Below, piece by piece: positions 18,209-25,578 of a DNA stretch of 64,000 bases (position 1 is its first letter; each line of letters begins with the position of its first letter). Location of the stretch: assembly GCA_016932415.1 (NCBI GenBank), contig JAFGCX010000034.1:1-64000 (forward strand), read 5' to 3'. The notes below the pieces were generated by a model, which did not search any database, was not told the DNA's origin, and saw only the letters and a list, made by a program, of their open reading frames with translations. Made by a program: the position numbers and the translations under genes. Origin of the DNA: Candidatus Krumholzibacteriota bacterium (lineage in GTDB: Bacteria > Krumholzibacteriota > Krumholzibacteriia > Krumholzibacteriales > Krumholzibacteriaceae).

Positions 18209-19099
18209 ATGAGTTCTGACGGGGTCTGCTCTGTGCTCGCTTCGGCGAAAATAAATCTATACCTTGAAGTGCTCGGCAGGCGCAATGACGGGTTTCACGA
18301 TATCCTCACTTTTTTTCAGCCGGTTTCCCTTTATGACAGGTTGCGGTTCATAAAAGGGGAAGACAGGATAATCCTCAAAGGAGATGATGAATCGATTCCC
18401 TGGGACGAGAGTAATCTCTGCTGGAAAGCGGCCCGGGCGATCTTTAATAAGGCGGGATATAAGGGTGGCGTGAAGATAGAAGTGAGAAAATCGATTCCAT
18501 CCGGTGCCGGCCTCGGTGGAGGCAGCAGTGACGCCGCGGCGGTTCTTTCAGGTCTTAACGAGATATTTCAATTCGGATTCGGTCATCAGGAGTTGCATCG
18601 TATAGCATATGGTCTCGGGTCGGATGTGCCGTTTTTTCTCGGTGGCGGAGCGGCTGTGGGCAGGGGAAGGGGGGAGATCCTCGAGGCGAGGGAAGGCCTG
18701 GCGGGAGGCTGGATCATTATAGTCAAACCGCCAGTATCGGTTTCCACGCGATGGGCTTATGAAAACATTAAAATACTATTGACAAGGAAAGATGGGGAAG
18801 ATAGACTGAACCATCTGTTGGAGGGATTGAGAGAATTTCCGGATGCTGTTCGCGATACGGTCAACAGCTTTGAGGACCCTGTCGTGTCAAAGTACCCGGA
18901 GATCGGTTCAATACTGAAGCTGTTAAAGGATGAAGGAGCAGTCCTGAGTGCGTTAAGCGGGAGCGGGGCTGCCTGTTTTGGTCTGTTCAGCGATGAAAGC
19001 AGAGTCAGGGAAGTAGAGTGCCTTTTGTTGGGAAAAGGTTACTTTGCAAAGATTACGCAACCTGTGGAGAAGACATTAAGACTCCTTGGAGAGGAGTAG
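18209..19099 (+). CDS. ispE: 4-diphosphocytidyl-2-C-methyl-D-erythritol kinase
   Basis: IspE is the GHMP kinase that phosphorylates CDP-methylerythritol in the MEP isoprenoid pathway. The 296-residue sequence has the substrate motif ASAKINLYLEVLGRRNDGFH (about 11-30), the ATP-binding glycine-rich loop PSGAGLGGGSSDAAAVL (about 97-113) and the C-terminal ALSGSGAACFGLF. GTG 18206 and ATG 18209 are adjacent; ATG is preferred with GGGGAGG upstream. The order ispE-spoVG-prs is common in several phyla. The undecaprenyl lipids used in the 47-64 kb cluster depend on this pathway. Confidence 0.95.
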   Translation: MSSDGVCSVLASAKINLYLEVLGRRNDGFHDILTFFQPVSLYDRLRFIKGEDRIILKGDDESIPWDESNLCWKAARAIFNKAGYKGGVKIEVRKSIPSGAGLGGGSSDAAAVLSGLNEIFQFGFGHQELHRIAYGLGSDVPFFLGGGAAVGRGRGEILEAREGLAGGWIIIVKPPVSVSTRWAYENIKILLTRKDGEDRLNHLLEGLREFPDAVRDTVNSFEDPVVSKYPEIGSILKLLKDEGAVLSALSGSGAACFGLFSDESRVREVECLLLGKGYFAKITQPVEKTLRLLGEE

Positions 19100-19122
19100 A
19101 AAAGGAAATTCAGGGGGGCCAC

Positions 19123-19416
19123 ATGGATATCACCGAGATTAGGGTATCGTTGCGTGACGACAATAAGTTGAAAGCCTTTGCCAGTATTACGCTGGATAAT
19201 TGTTTTGTCATCAGGGGCCTGAAGATTATCGAAGGGGCCAAGGGTGTATTTGTCGCCATGCCTAGCAGGAAACGTCCTGACGGGACTTACCAGGATGTAG
19301 CCCATCCGATCAATAATCAGACGAGAGACTGGATGGAGGAACAGATCGTCGAAGCGTATGAACGGGAAGTCGCTAAAGTCCAGGCAGAGGCCGGACTGGA
19401 GGTCTCTGAACCGTAA
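19123..19416 (+). CDS. spoVG: SpoVG family RNA/DNA-binding regulator
   Basis: A 97-residue SpoVG. It begins MDITEIRVSLRDDNKLKAFA and includes VFVAMPSRKRPDGTYQDVAH, the conserved core. SpoVG proteins bind nucleic acid and act as global post-transcriptional or transcriptional regulators; sporulation is only one context, and nothing in this window points to sporulation. ATG 19123 lies behind CAGGGGGG. It is 23 bases after ispE and is followed by tRNA-Gln and prs, matching the common ispE-spoVG-prs order. Confidence 0.95.
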   Translation: MDITEIRVSLRDDNKLKAFASITLDNCFVIRGLKIIEGAKGVFVAMPSRKRPDGTYQDVAHPINNQTRDWMEEQIVEAYEREVAKVQAEAGLEVSEP

Positions 19417-19442
19417 CAAAGTTATAGATCAATCCGGATTTT

Positions 19443-19513
19443 TGGGGCGTCGTCAAGTGGCAAGACACAGGATTTTGGTTCCTGCATCGGAGGTTCGAAT
19501 CCTCCCGCCCCAG
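19443..19513 (+). tRNA. tRNA-Gln (anticodon TTG)
   Basis: A complete cloverleaf: acceptor 19443-19449 pairs with 19506-19512, the anticodon stem 19468-19472 pairs with 19480-19484, and the loop at 19473-19479 carries TTG at 19475-19477, which reads CAA. The T arm ends at 19505. The discriminator is G 19513, and the next bases are CTA, so CCA is not encoded here, unlike the tRNA-Ser and tRNA-Ala genes at the start of the window. It sits between spoVG and prs. Confidence 0.95.
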
Positions 19514-19527
19514 CTATAAAGGCTGCG

Positions 19528-19551
19528 TGACCGGGAAGGTCATTTTTTTTT
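19528..19551 (+). terminator. intrinsic terminator/attenuator between tRNA-Gln and prs
   Basis: The stem TGACC (19528-19532) pairs with GGTCA (19538-19542) around a five-base loop, and nine T residues follow at 19543-19551. This is a classical intrinsic terminator shape. The T tract ends one base before the prs ribosome site CGGAGGA, leaving no room for a prs promoter after it. Confidence 0.75.
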
Positions 19552-19567
19552 CGGAGGAATTATAGAT

Positions 19568-20503
19568 ATGACTGATATGATTAAATTGCTGTCGGGCAAC
19601 GCGAACCCGGATCTTTCCAGCAGGATCGCCTCGTATCTGAAGACAGACCTCTGCGATGTTGAAGTAGGAAGATTTTCCGATGGAGAGATAAGAGTCAATA
19701 TCAACGAGAATATAAGGGGCAAGGACGTCTTTATTATCCAGCCCACATTTCCTCCGGCGGAAAATCTTATGGAGCTTTTGATCCTTGTCGACGCCTGCTA
19801 CAGGGCATCAGCGAGCAGGATAACAGCGGTCATGCCATATTACGGATATGCCCGCCAGGACAGAAAAGACCAGCCCCGAGTCCCTATCACAGCAAAGCTT
19901 ATCGCTAATCTGATAGAGACGGCCGGCACCAGCAGGGTCCTCGCCCTGGAACTCCATGCTGCCCAGATCCAGGGATTTTTTGATGTTCAGGTTGATAATC
20001 TTTTTGCGGTACCGGTGCTTCTTGAATATATTAGGGGGAAAAATTTAAAGGACCTTACCGTCGTATCACCTGATGTCGGGGGGATAAAGATGGGAAGAGC
20101 CTTCGCGAAACGCCTTGGCGCGGACCTGGCGATCGTCGACAAACGCAGGACGGGAGCTGACGCGTCCGAGGTGATGAACATAATAGGTGAGGTCGATGGC
20201 AGTGATATTATTATCATTGACGATATAATAAGTACTGCCGGGACGATCACCAAGGCGGCGAAGGCTTTGAGAGATGCGGGAGCGGGAAAGATCATAGCCG
20301 CGGCGACCCATCCGGTCTTTTCCGGCGAAGCGATCGAACGGCTTGAGAGTTCCTGCATCGAAGAGGTCGTTGTTACGAATTCGATTCCGCTCAACGGCAA
20401 GGAAAGGTGTAAGAAGATCAAAGTCCTCGATATATCCGCTCTGTTGGGCGAAGCGATCATGAGGATCCATAATGAGGAATCGATCAGTATGTTATTTATC
20501 TAG
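19568..20503 (+). CDS. prs: ribose-phosphate pyrophosphokinase
   Basis: PRPP synthetase makes phosphoribosyl pyrophosphate from ribose 5-phosphate and ATP for nucleotide, histidine and NAD synthesis. The 311-residue protein shows the regulatory/active-site loops: VGRFSDGEIRV, MPYYGYARQDRKD (about 92-104), VVSPDVGGIKMGRAFAKRLG and the PRPP-binding IIIDDIISTAGTITKAA. ATG 19568 follows CGGAGGAA. An intrinsic terminator ends just before the ribosome site, so expression probably depends on read-through. PRPP could also feed the UbiA-type enzyme at 16.1 kb (inference). Confidence 0.97.
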   Translation: MTDMIKLLSGNANPDLSSRIASYLKTDLCDVEVGRFSDGEIRVNINENIRGKDVFIIQPTFPPAENLMELLILVDACYRASASRITAVMPYYGYARQDRKDQPRVPITAKLIANLIETAGTSRVLALELHAAQIQGFFDVQVDNLFAVPVLLEYIRGKNLKDLTVVSPDVGGIKMGRAFAKRLGADLAIVDKRRTGADASEVMNIIGEVDGSDIIIIDDIISTAGTITKAAKALRDAGAGKIIAAATHPVFSGEAIERLESSCIEEVVVTNSIPLNGKERCKKIKVLDISALLGEAIMRIHNEESISMLFI

Positions 20504-20515
20504 TTCGGAGGAAAA

Positions 20516-21199
20516 ATGAAACAGGTAGAATTAAGCGCCCGGGTAAGATCAGATTCGGGCAAGAAAGTAGCACACACTCTGAGGTCGGGCGGAGAGATCC
20601 CCGGTATTTTATACGGACACAAGGAAGAACCCGTGTCACTGGCGATTCCAGCTCACGAATTCTGGACGATACTCCACCATGCCACGACGGAACATCTTAT
20701 TCTGAGCGTGACGGTAGATGGCCTGGAAAAGGGCACCATGCTCACGCTGGTAAAGGCCGTGCAGCATCACCCTGTCACCGGTGATATCCTTCATGTCGAT
20801 CTCCAGAGAATATCAAGTGATGAGAAGATCAAGGTCGGAGTTCCGGTAAACCTGATAGGCATACCGAAGGGCGTCAAGGACTTCGGCGGGATCCTAGACC
20901 ACAGGGCCAGGGAAGTCAGGATCATTTCGACTCCGGCGAATATTCCCGAGTCGATCGATATTGACGTGTCCCATCTTCTTCTCGGCGATTCGATCCACGT
21001 GGAAGATATCATCGGCCAATTCAAGGAACTTGATATCTTCGACGACGATTCGACCCTGATCGCAGCAGTCGCCGCGCCGAAAAAACTTGAACTTGAAGAG
21101 ATCGAAGCAGCGGAAGCGGCTGAAGGTGAGGAAGCAGCGGAAGGGGCTGAAGGCAAGGATTCTGAGTCTGAAGACGCTGACGAGGAAAAGAGCGACTAG
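20516..21199 (+). CDS. rplY: 50S ribosomal protein L25 (general stress protein Ctc family)
   Basis: A 227-residue long-form L25/TL5, binding 5S rRNA. The N-terminal L25 domain (about 1-90) includes RSGGEIPGILYGHKEEP and LVKAVQHHPVTGDILHVDLQ; the TL5 beta domain follows with VGVPVNLIGIPKGVKDFGGIL in two blocks and DSIHVEDI. A C-terminal Glu/Ala-rich tail (about 185-227) is low complexity and acidic. The prs-rplY-pth order is widely conserved. ATG 20516 comes 12 bases after prs, behind CGGAGGA. Confidence 0.95.
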   Translation: MKQVELSARVRSDSGKKVAHTLRSGGEIPGILYGHKEEPVSLAIPAHEFWTILHHATTEHLILSVTVDGLEKGTMLTLVKAVQHHPVTGDILHVDLQRISSDEKIKVGVPVNLIGIPKGVKDFGGILDHRAREVRIISTPANIPESIDIDVSHLLLGDSIHVEDIIGQFKELDIFDDDSTLIAAVAAPKKLELEEIEAAEAAEGEEAAEGAEGKDSESEDADEEKSD

Positions 21200-21205
21200 G
21201 CGGGT

Positions 21206-21781
21206 ATGTCCGATATATCTTTTCTTTGCGGACTTGGAAATCCCGGTGGAAAATACAGATCGACCAGACACAATCTTGGATTCGATACTCTCGATCTTCT
21301 CGCCAGGCGGAGAAAGCTCGAATGGAAGAATCGAAGGGATACGGCGCTTGTTTCAAGATGGAGCGTGGCCGGTCGGGATATCGTCCTCATCAAACCGCTC
21401 ACATATATGAACCTCTCGGCACAGGCGCTCGAGCTTTTCCCCTCGATATCCGGAGAATCCCTTCTGGTCATCTGCGACGATATAAACCTGCCACTGGGCC
21501 GTCTTAGAATAAGGGAAGGCGGGGGAAGCGGAGGCCACAGGGGGCTTGAGTCGATAAGCGGATATCTGGCAACAGACCGGTACCCGCGGCTCAGAATGGG
21601 AGCAGGCCCCTCCCCTGATGGTGAGGAATGGAGCGATTTTGTCCTTTCTCCTTTTACTGCTATTGAAAAACCGCTTGCCGAAAAAATGGTGGAAGAGGGT
21701 GTCGATGCTATCGAGTTCGTGGTACGGGAAGGTATCGAGGCTGCCCAGAGAGAGTTCAACAGGCGAATGGGTGGCCAGTGA
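21206..21781 (+). CDS. pth: peptidyl-tRNA hydrolase
   Basis: Pth releases tRNA from prematurely dropped peptidyl-tRNA. The 191-residue sequence has GLGNPGGKYRSTRHNLGFDTL with the catalytic histidine (split here after residue 30), PLTYMNLSAQALE, VICDDINLPLGRLRIREGG with the catalytic aspartate, and GGHRGLESI. The length matches the family. ATG 21206 is six bases after rplY, so it is co-transcribed with prs and rplY. It ends shortly before the separate promoter of the rpsF operon. Confidence 0.96.
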   Translation: MSDISFLCGLGNPGGKYRSTRHNLGFDTLDLLARRRKLEWKNRRDTALVSRWSVAGRDIVLIKPLTYMNLSAQALELFPSISGESLLVICDDINLPLGRLRIREGGGSGGHRGLESISGYLATDRYPRLRMGAGPSPDGEEWSDFVLSPFTAIEKPLAEKMVEEGVDAIEFVVREGIEAAQREFNRRMGGQ

Positions 21782-21806
21782 GAGCTGGATAAGCTTATTA
21801 TCTGTC

Positions 21807-21835
21807 TTGACTGTGCCGTGCGTCTTTGCTATATT
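21807..21835 (+). promoter_or_regulatory. sigma70-type promoter for rpsF-rpsR-rplI
   Basis: TTGACT (21807-21812) and TATATT (21830-21835) each match the consensus at five of six positions and are separated by exactly 17 bases. Transcription would start near 21842, giving a leader of about 120 bases before rpsF. Confidence 0.65.
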
Positions 21836-21841
21836 GCCAGG

Positions 21842-21963
21842 ACTGAAGGCCTGCCATTCACCAGGTGTTTTTTAAGGCAGGCGATAAAATCAATGATTGA
21901 ATCCCTACTTTCCCACTGAAGAGGAAGGGAAAGTCGAGAACGTCCGAAGGGAGGAACCCGCCA
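21842..21963 (+). promoter_or_regulatory. structured 5' leader of the rpsF operon
   Basis: Two hairpins are visible. The first pairs GCCTGCC (21849-21855) with GGCAGGC (21876-21882), with an inner CACC/GGTG. The second pairs ACTTTCCC (21907-21914) with GGGAAAGT (21927-21934). The GTCCGAAGGGAGG stretch next to the ribosome site is conspicuous. Ribosomal protein S6:S18 complexes are known to bind their own mRNA leaders in many bacteria, so autoregulation is plausible, but I cannot fit the known motif with certainty. Confidence 0.45.
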
Positions 21964-22296
21964 ATGCGTGCCTATGAGTGCGTTTATATCCTTGACCCAT
22001 CTCTTGAAGAAATGGCTGTCAAAGAGAAGACAACCCGTTTCGACGAGATCGTGAAATCCAGGAAAGGTTCGGTCGAGACGATCGATATCTGGGGTAAACG
22101 GAGGCTTGCGTATCCGATCGCCAAGAAATTCGAAGGGACATATGTCCTTATGCGATTTCATGGAAATAATGAGATCCTTGAAGAACTCAACAGGATATAC
22201 AGGTTCGACGATGCCGTTTTACGTCATCTTATCGTCATCGATGAAAATCCGCCGGCTGTAAAAGCTGAAACTGCAACCGACGAGATAATGGAGTAG
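21964..22296 (+). CDS. rpsF: 30S ribosomal protein S6
   Basis: A 110-residue S6, which binds S18 and 16S rRNA in the small-subunit platform. The sequence begins [16 protein letters not shown] and holds the family core [20 protein letters not shown] and [14 protein letters not shown]. The C-terminal tail is short and acidic. It is the first gene of rpsF-rpsR-rplI, behind its own promoter and a structured leader. The start ATG 21964 follows GGGAGGAACCC. Confidence 0.96.
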   Translation: MRAYECVYILDPSLEEMAVKEKTTRFDEIVKSRKGSVETIDIWGKRRLAYPIAKKFEGTYVLMRFHGNNEILEELNRIYRFDDAVLRHLIVIDENPPAVKAETATDEIME

Positions 22297-22301
22297 TAAA
22301 A

Positions 22302-22559
22302 ATGGGTGGAAAATCTATAGCAAAGAAGAAGAAAAAAGACAGGAAGACAACGAATAAGCCGTGCCGTTTCTGCGCCGACAAGCTCAGTATCGATTACAAG
22401 GACGATGTGCTTCTGCGCCGGTTTATTACCGACAGGGGGAAGATCTCTCCCAGGAGGATAACCGGTACCTGCGCGCGTCACCAGAGACAGCTTGCGCACG
22501 CTATAAAACGGGCCAGGGCGATCGCGCTCCTGCCGTTCGTAAAGATATATTTCCGATAG
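22302..22559 (+). CDS. rpsR: 30S ribosomal protein S18
   Basis: An 85-residue S18. The basic N terminus ([16 protein letters not shown]) is followed by [28 protein letters not shown] and [16 protein letters not shown]. The CxxC pair plus the later CxxH suggests the zinc-binding (C+) form of S18. It lies five bases after rpsF and 12 bases before rplI, the normal order, although no ssb gene sits between rpsF and rpsR as it does in many bacteria. Confidence 0.96.
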   Translation: MGGKSIAKKKKKDRKTTNKPCRFCADKLSIDYKDDVLLRRFITDRGKISPRRITGTCARHQRQLAHAIKRARAIALLPFVKIYFR

Positions 22560-22571
22560 GGAGAGTTTGAA

Positions 22572-23015
22572 ATGGAACTATTATTGAAAACCAGCGTTCC
22601 CGGACTCGGAGAGCGTGGAGACATAGTCAAAGTCAAGCCTGGCTACGCGAGAAACTATCTTTTGCCGAAGAAGATGGCCGTGCCTGCTACCGAATCGATG
22701 AAGAGAGTGATTTTACAGGAGAATCGCCTTATCGAGATCAGGGAAGACAAGGTCAAGCGTTCTCTTCAGGAAGTGGCAAAGAAGATGAAGGACCTTTCCT
22801 GTACGATCGTCGTCCAGGCGGGTGAAGAAGACAAGTTATACGGCAGCGTGACCGCCCATGATATCGCTGAAGCGATATCGCAGCAGGGATTCGATGTCGA
22901 TCAGAAGATGGTCATGCTGGAGGACCCGATCAAGATGCTGGGCGTCTATACTGTTGATATACGGATCCATCGAGAGATCGAACTGCCCGTAAAGATCTGG
23001 GTTGTAAAAGAATAG
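22572..23015 (+). CDS. rplI: 50S ribosomal protein L9
   Basis: A 147-residue L9 of typical length. The N-terminal rRNA-binding domain (MELLLKTSVPGLGERGDIVK, then GYARNYLLPKKMAVPAT) is joined by a long charged helix (about 40-75) to the C-terminal domain (KLYGSVTAHDIAEAI, IKMLGVYTVDIRIHREIE). It ends the rpsF-rpsR-rplI operon. The gene after it, a phosphomannomutase, starts 28 bases later at an apparent ATC codon. Confidence 0.96.
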   Translation: MELLLKTSVPGLGERGDIVKVKPGYARNYLLPKKMAVPATESMKRVILQENRLIEIREDKVKRSLQEVAKKMKDLSCTIVVQAGEEDKLYGSVTAHDIAEAISQQGFDVDQKMVMLEDPIKMLGVYTVDIRIHREIELPVKIWVVKE

Positions 23016-23043
23016 GGTATAAGCCGGAGACAGGAGGTCTGTC

Positions 23044-24420
23044 ATCGATATCCCGAAAAATATATTCAGGGAATATGATATAAGGGGCCTGGTCGACAAG
23101 GATCTTACTCCCGATAACGTAAGATTGCTCGGTGGAGCTATCGCGGTGACGTTGCGACGTGAAGATATCGGTACGGCAGTCGTCGGAAGAGATGTACGCC
23201 CCAGTAGCAACAGTTATTTTGATGCGATGACCGACGGGCTTATGAAGGGTGGGATCGATGTTGTCGATATAGGGACAGTTCCCACACCAGTGCTTTATTT
23301 CGCCGCTGAAAGATGGGGCATCAGGGGCGGAGTAATGATAACGGCAAGTCATAATCCAGCAGAATTCAACGGATTCAAAATAATCCGGGGCGACGGATCG
23401 GTATATGGCAAGGATATTCTCGAACTCCACGCGATCATAGAAGCTGGTGGTCTTTACTCGGATGGAAACGGGAAAATGACAAAGAGGGATGCCAACAGCG
23501 AATATATTGAATATCTCGTTTCCAATATCAAGCTGGCAAGGCCTGTCAGGTTCGCCATTGATGGCGGCAACGGGACGTCGGGGATATCGGCTCCGGAGAT
23601 ATTCAGGAGACTCGGTTGTGACCCCGTCGAACTTTTCATGGAGCCGGATGGCACTTTTCCCAACCACCACCCCGATCCTACCGTTGAAAAAAATCTCGTG
23701 GACCTGAAAAAGGCTGTTATCGAGGGTGGTCTTGAACTCGGCATAGGATTCGATGGAGATACCGACAGGATCGGAGTCCTTGATGATAAAGGGAATATCA
23801 TCCGCGGAGACAGCCTCCTGGCGATATACAGCAGAGAAATTCTTGCCGATAATCCAGGTTCGTCGGTTATCTTCGAAGTTAAATGCTCACAGGGACTCGA
23901 AGAGGATATTTTAGCCCATGGCGGAAAACCAATCATGTGGAAAACGGGGCATTCTCTTATAAAAAAGAAGATGAAGGAAGAGGGAGCTCTTCTTGCCGGT
24001 GAGATGAGCGGCCACCAGTTTTTCGCCGACAGGTATTTCGGTTTTGATGACGCGATATACGCTGCGTGCAGGCTTCTCGAAATCGTTTCGAGGAGTGAAG
24101 TCCCTCTCAGTGAAATTTATAAGAGTCTTCCTCAATATATCAATACCCCGGAGATTCGTGTCGATTGCACCGATGAAAGCAAATTCAGAATAGTGAACGA
24201 GATACGGGATTATTTCAGGGCGACGAGGGAAGTCATAGATGTAGATGGCGCCAGGGTAAGATTCGACAAGGGATGGGGTCTGATAAGGGCTTCGAATACT
24301 CAACCTGTGCTGGTCCTGAGGTTCGAAGCGACCGATAAAGAAGCTCTCGATGAGATCCGAAGGGAATTCTTCGCCATACTCGGTAAATATATCGATATTT
24401 CGGGAATTATCGATGGATGA
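23044..24420 (+). CDS. phosphomannomutase/phosphoglucomutase, apparent ATC start
   Basis: A 458-residue alpha-D-phosphohexomutase. All family elements are visible: N-terminal NIFREYDIRG, the phosphoserine loop MITASHNPAEFNGFK, the metal loop GFDGDTDRIGV, the sugar loop AGEMSGHQFF and the C-terminal phosphate loop IRASNTQPVLVLRFEA. It probably interconverts mannose 6- and 1-phosphate, as manC follows. No ATG, GTG or TTG lies between the upstream in-frame stop (23020) and TTG 23125, which would delete the REYDIRG motif. A perfect AGGAGG (23032-23037) stands six bases before ATC 23044, so ATC is the likely start, barring a sequence error. Confidence 0.88.
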   Translation: MDIPKNIFREYDIRGLVDKDLTPDNVRLLGGAIAVTLRREDIGTAVVGRDVRPSSNSYFDAMTDGLMKGGIDVVDIGTVPTPVLYFAAERWGIRGGVMITASHNPAEFNGFKIIRGDGSVYGKDILELHAIIEAGGLYSDGNGKMTKRDANSEYIEYLVSNIKLARPVRFAIDGGNGTSGISAPEIFRRLGCDPVELFMEPDGTFPNHHPDPTVEKNLVDLKKAVIEGGLELGIGFDGDTDRIGVLDDKGNIIRGDSLLAIYSREILADNPGSSVIFEVKCSQGLEEDILAHGGKPIMWKTGHSLIKKKMKEEGALLAGEMSGHQFFADRYFGFDDAIYAACRLLEIVSRSEVPLSEIYKSLPQYINTPEIRVDCTDESKFRIVNEIRDYFRATREVIDVDGARVRFDKGWGLIRASNTQPVLVLRFEATDKEALDEIRREFFAILGKYIDISGIIDG

Positions 24421-24486
24421 TACCGTATAATATCAAGCCTGGTTGAATCATTTCTGTCGCTTTCGATCCTGATTGTGGGGTATATA

Positions 24487-25554
24487 GTGTACGCTGCCAT
24501 CCTTGCAGGAGGAAAAGGTAAACGCTTCTGGCCTTTGAGCAGAGCTGAGAGACCGAAACAGTTTATAGATATATCCGGTTCTGGAACAATGCTGTCAGTT
24601 ACATTTGACAGGGTCTCATCACTGATCGACCCCTCGAAGATATTCGTCCTTACCGTCGAGAGCCAGGTCGATCTGGTCCACCAGCAGCTTCCACTGATAC
24701 CCGAAGCCAATATATTTCCCGAACCTGCCGGAAGAAACACCGCCCCTTCCCTTGCCGTAGCGGCGGCGATGGCCCTGGCAGCGGGAGATGATGAACCTCT
24801 GCTCTGCTGTCCGTCAGATCATATAATAAACGATGCTTCGTCATTTGAAAGAGTCGTCAGGCAAGCTGCCGTGATAGCTTCGAAGCAGGATATTCTGATC
24901 ACTTTCGGAATCAGGCCGGTTTATCCTTCCACGGGATACGGCTATATAGAATCGGGTAGCCCCCTGGATGGTGGAAATGGCGATATCTATTCAGTCAGCA
25001 GATTCCATGAAAAACCGGAAATAGAAAAGGCTCGCGATTATATAAACAGGAGCGGATATTACTGGAACAGCGGGATCTTCATGTGGAGGCCGTCAGTATT
25101 CCTCGACGCTTGGAAAAGGTTTGTCCCTGAGGGAACGGAACCGCTCGAGAGGATCTCCGAAGCGATAGGATCAAACCGGTTCATCGATACAGTCGGCCAT
25201 CAATATCCATTGATGCCGGCGGTATCAGTCGATTACGGGATACTGGAGAAAGCCGATAATGTGGCGGTCATACCCGCCGATCTCGGCTGGAACGACGTCG
25301 GATCATGGGACGCTCTCTATGATATTCTTCCCGCGGACGAAGACGGGAACAGAAGCCCGGGAAAAGTCGAATCGATCGATTCGACGGGCAATCTCTTCTT
25401 TCATCCGGGAGGAACGATCGCGGCTATTGGAGTGAAAGATCTGATAATAGTTGTAGATGGCGATACAGTCATGGTATGCGGCAAGGGAGAAAGCCAGCGC
25501 GTCAGGAGTCTGGTCGAGAAGATGGAAAAAGAAGGAAAAAAGGAGATTCTTTAG
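24487..25554 (+). CDS. manC: mannose-1-phosphate guanylyltransferase
   Basis: A 355-residue nucleotidyltransferase that makes GDP-mannose from mannose 1-phosphate and GTP. It has the signature LAGGKGKRFWPLSR (about 5-18), ERPKQFIDI, the FPEPAGRNTAPSLAVAA region, PSDHII, FHEKPEIEKA, YYWNSGIFMW and ADLGWNDVGSWDAL. It lacks the C-terminal isomerase domain of bifunctional ManC/AlgA. GTG 24487 is preferred because homologues begin just before AILAGG; GTG 24475 would add four residues. With the upstream mutase it forms a GDP-mannose supply module for the glycan genes. Confidence 0.93.
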   Translation: MYAAILAGGKGKRFWPLSRAERPKQFIDISGSGTMLSVTFDRVSSLIDPSKIFVLTVESQVDLVHQQLPLIPEANIFPEPAGRNTAPSLAVAAAMALAAGDDEPLLCCPSDHIINDASSFERVVRQAAVIASKQDILITFGIRPVYPSTGYGYIESGSPLDGGNGDIYSVSRFHEKPEIEKARDYINRSGYYWNSGIFMWRPSVFLDAWKRFVPEGTEPLERISEAIGSNRFIDTVGHQYPLMPAVSVDYGILEKADNVAVIPADLGWNDVGSWDALYDILPADEDGNRSPGKVESIDSTGNLFFHPGGTIAAIGVKDLIIVVDGDTVMVCGKGESQRVRSLVEKMEKEGKKEIL

Positions 25555-25578
25555 GACAGAGAGCAACAGGAGGTCGAA

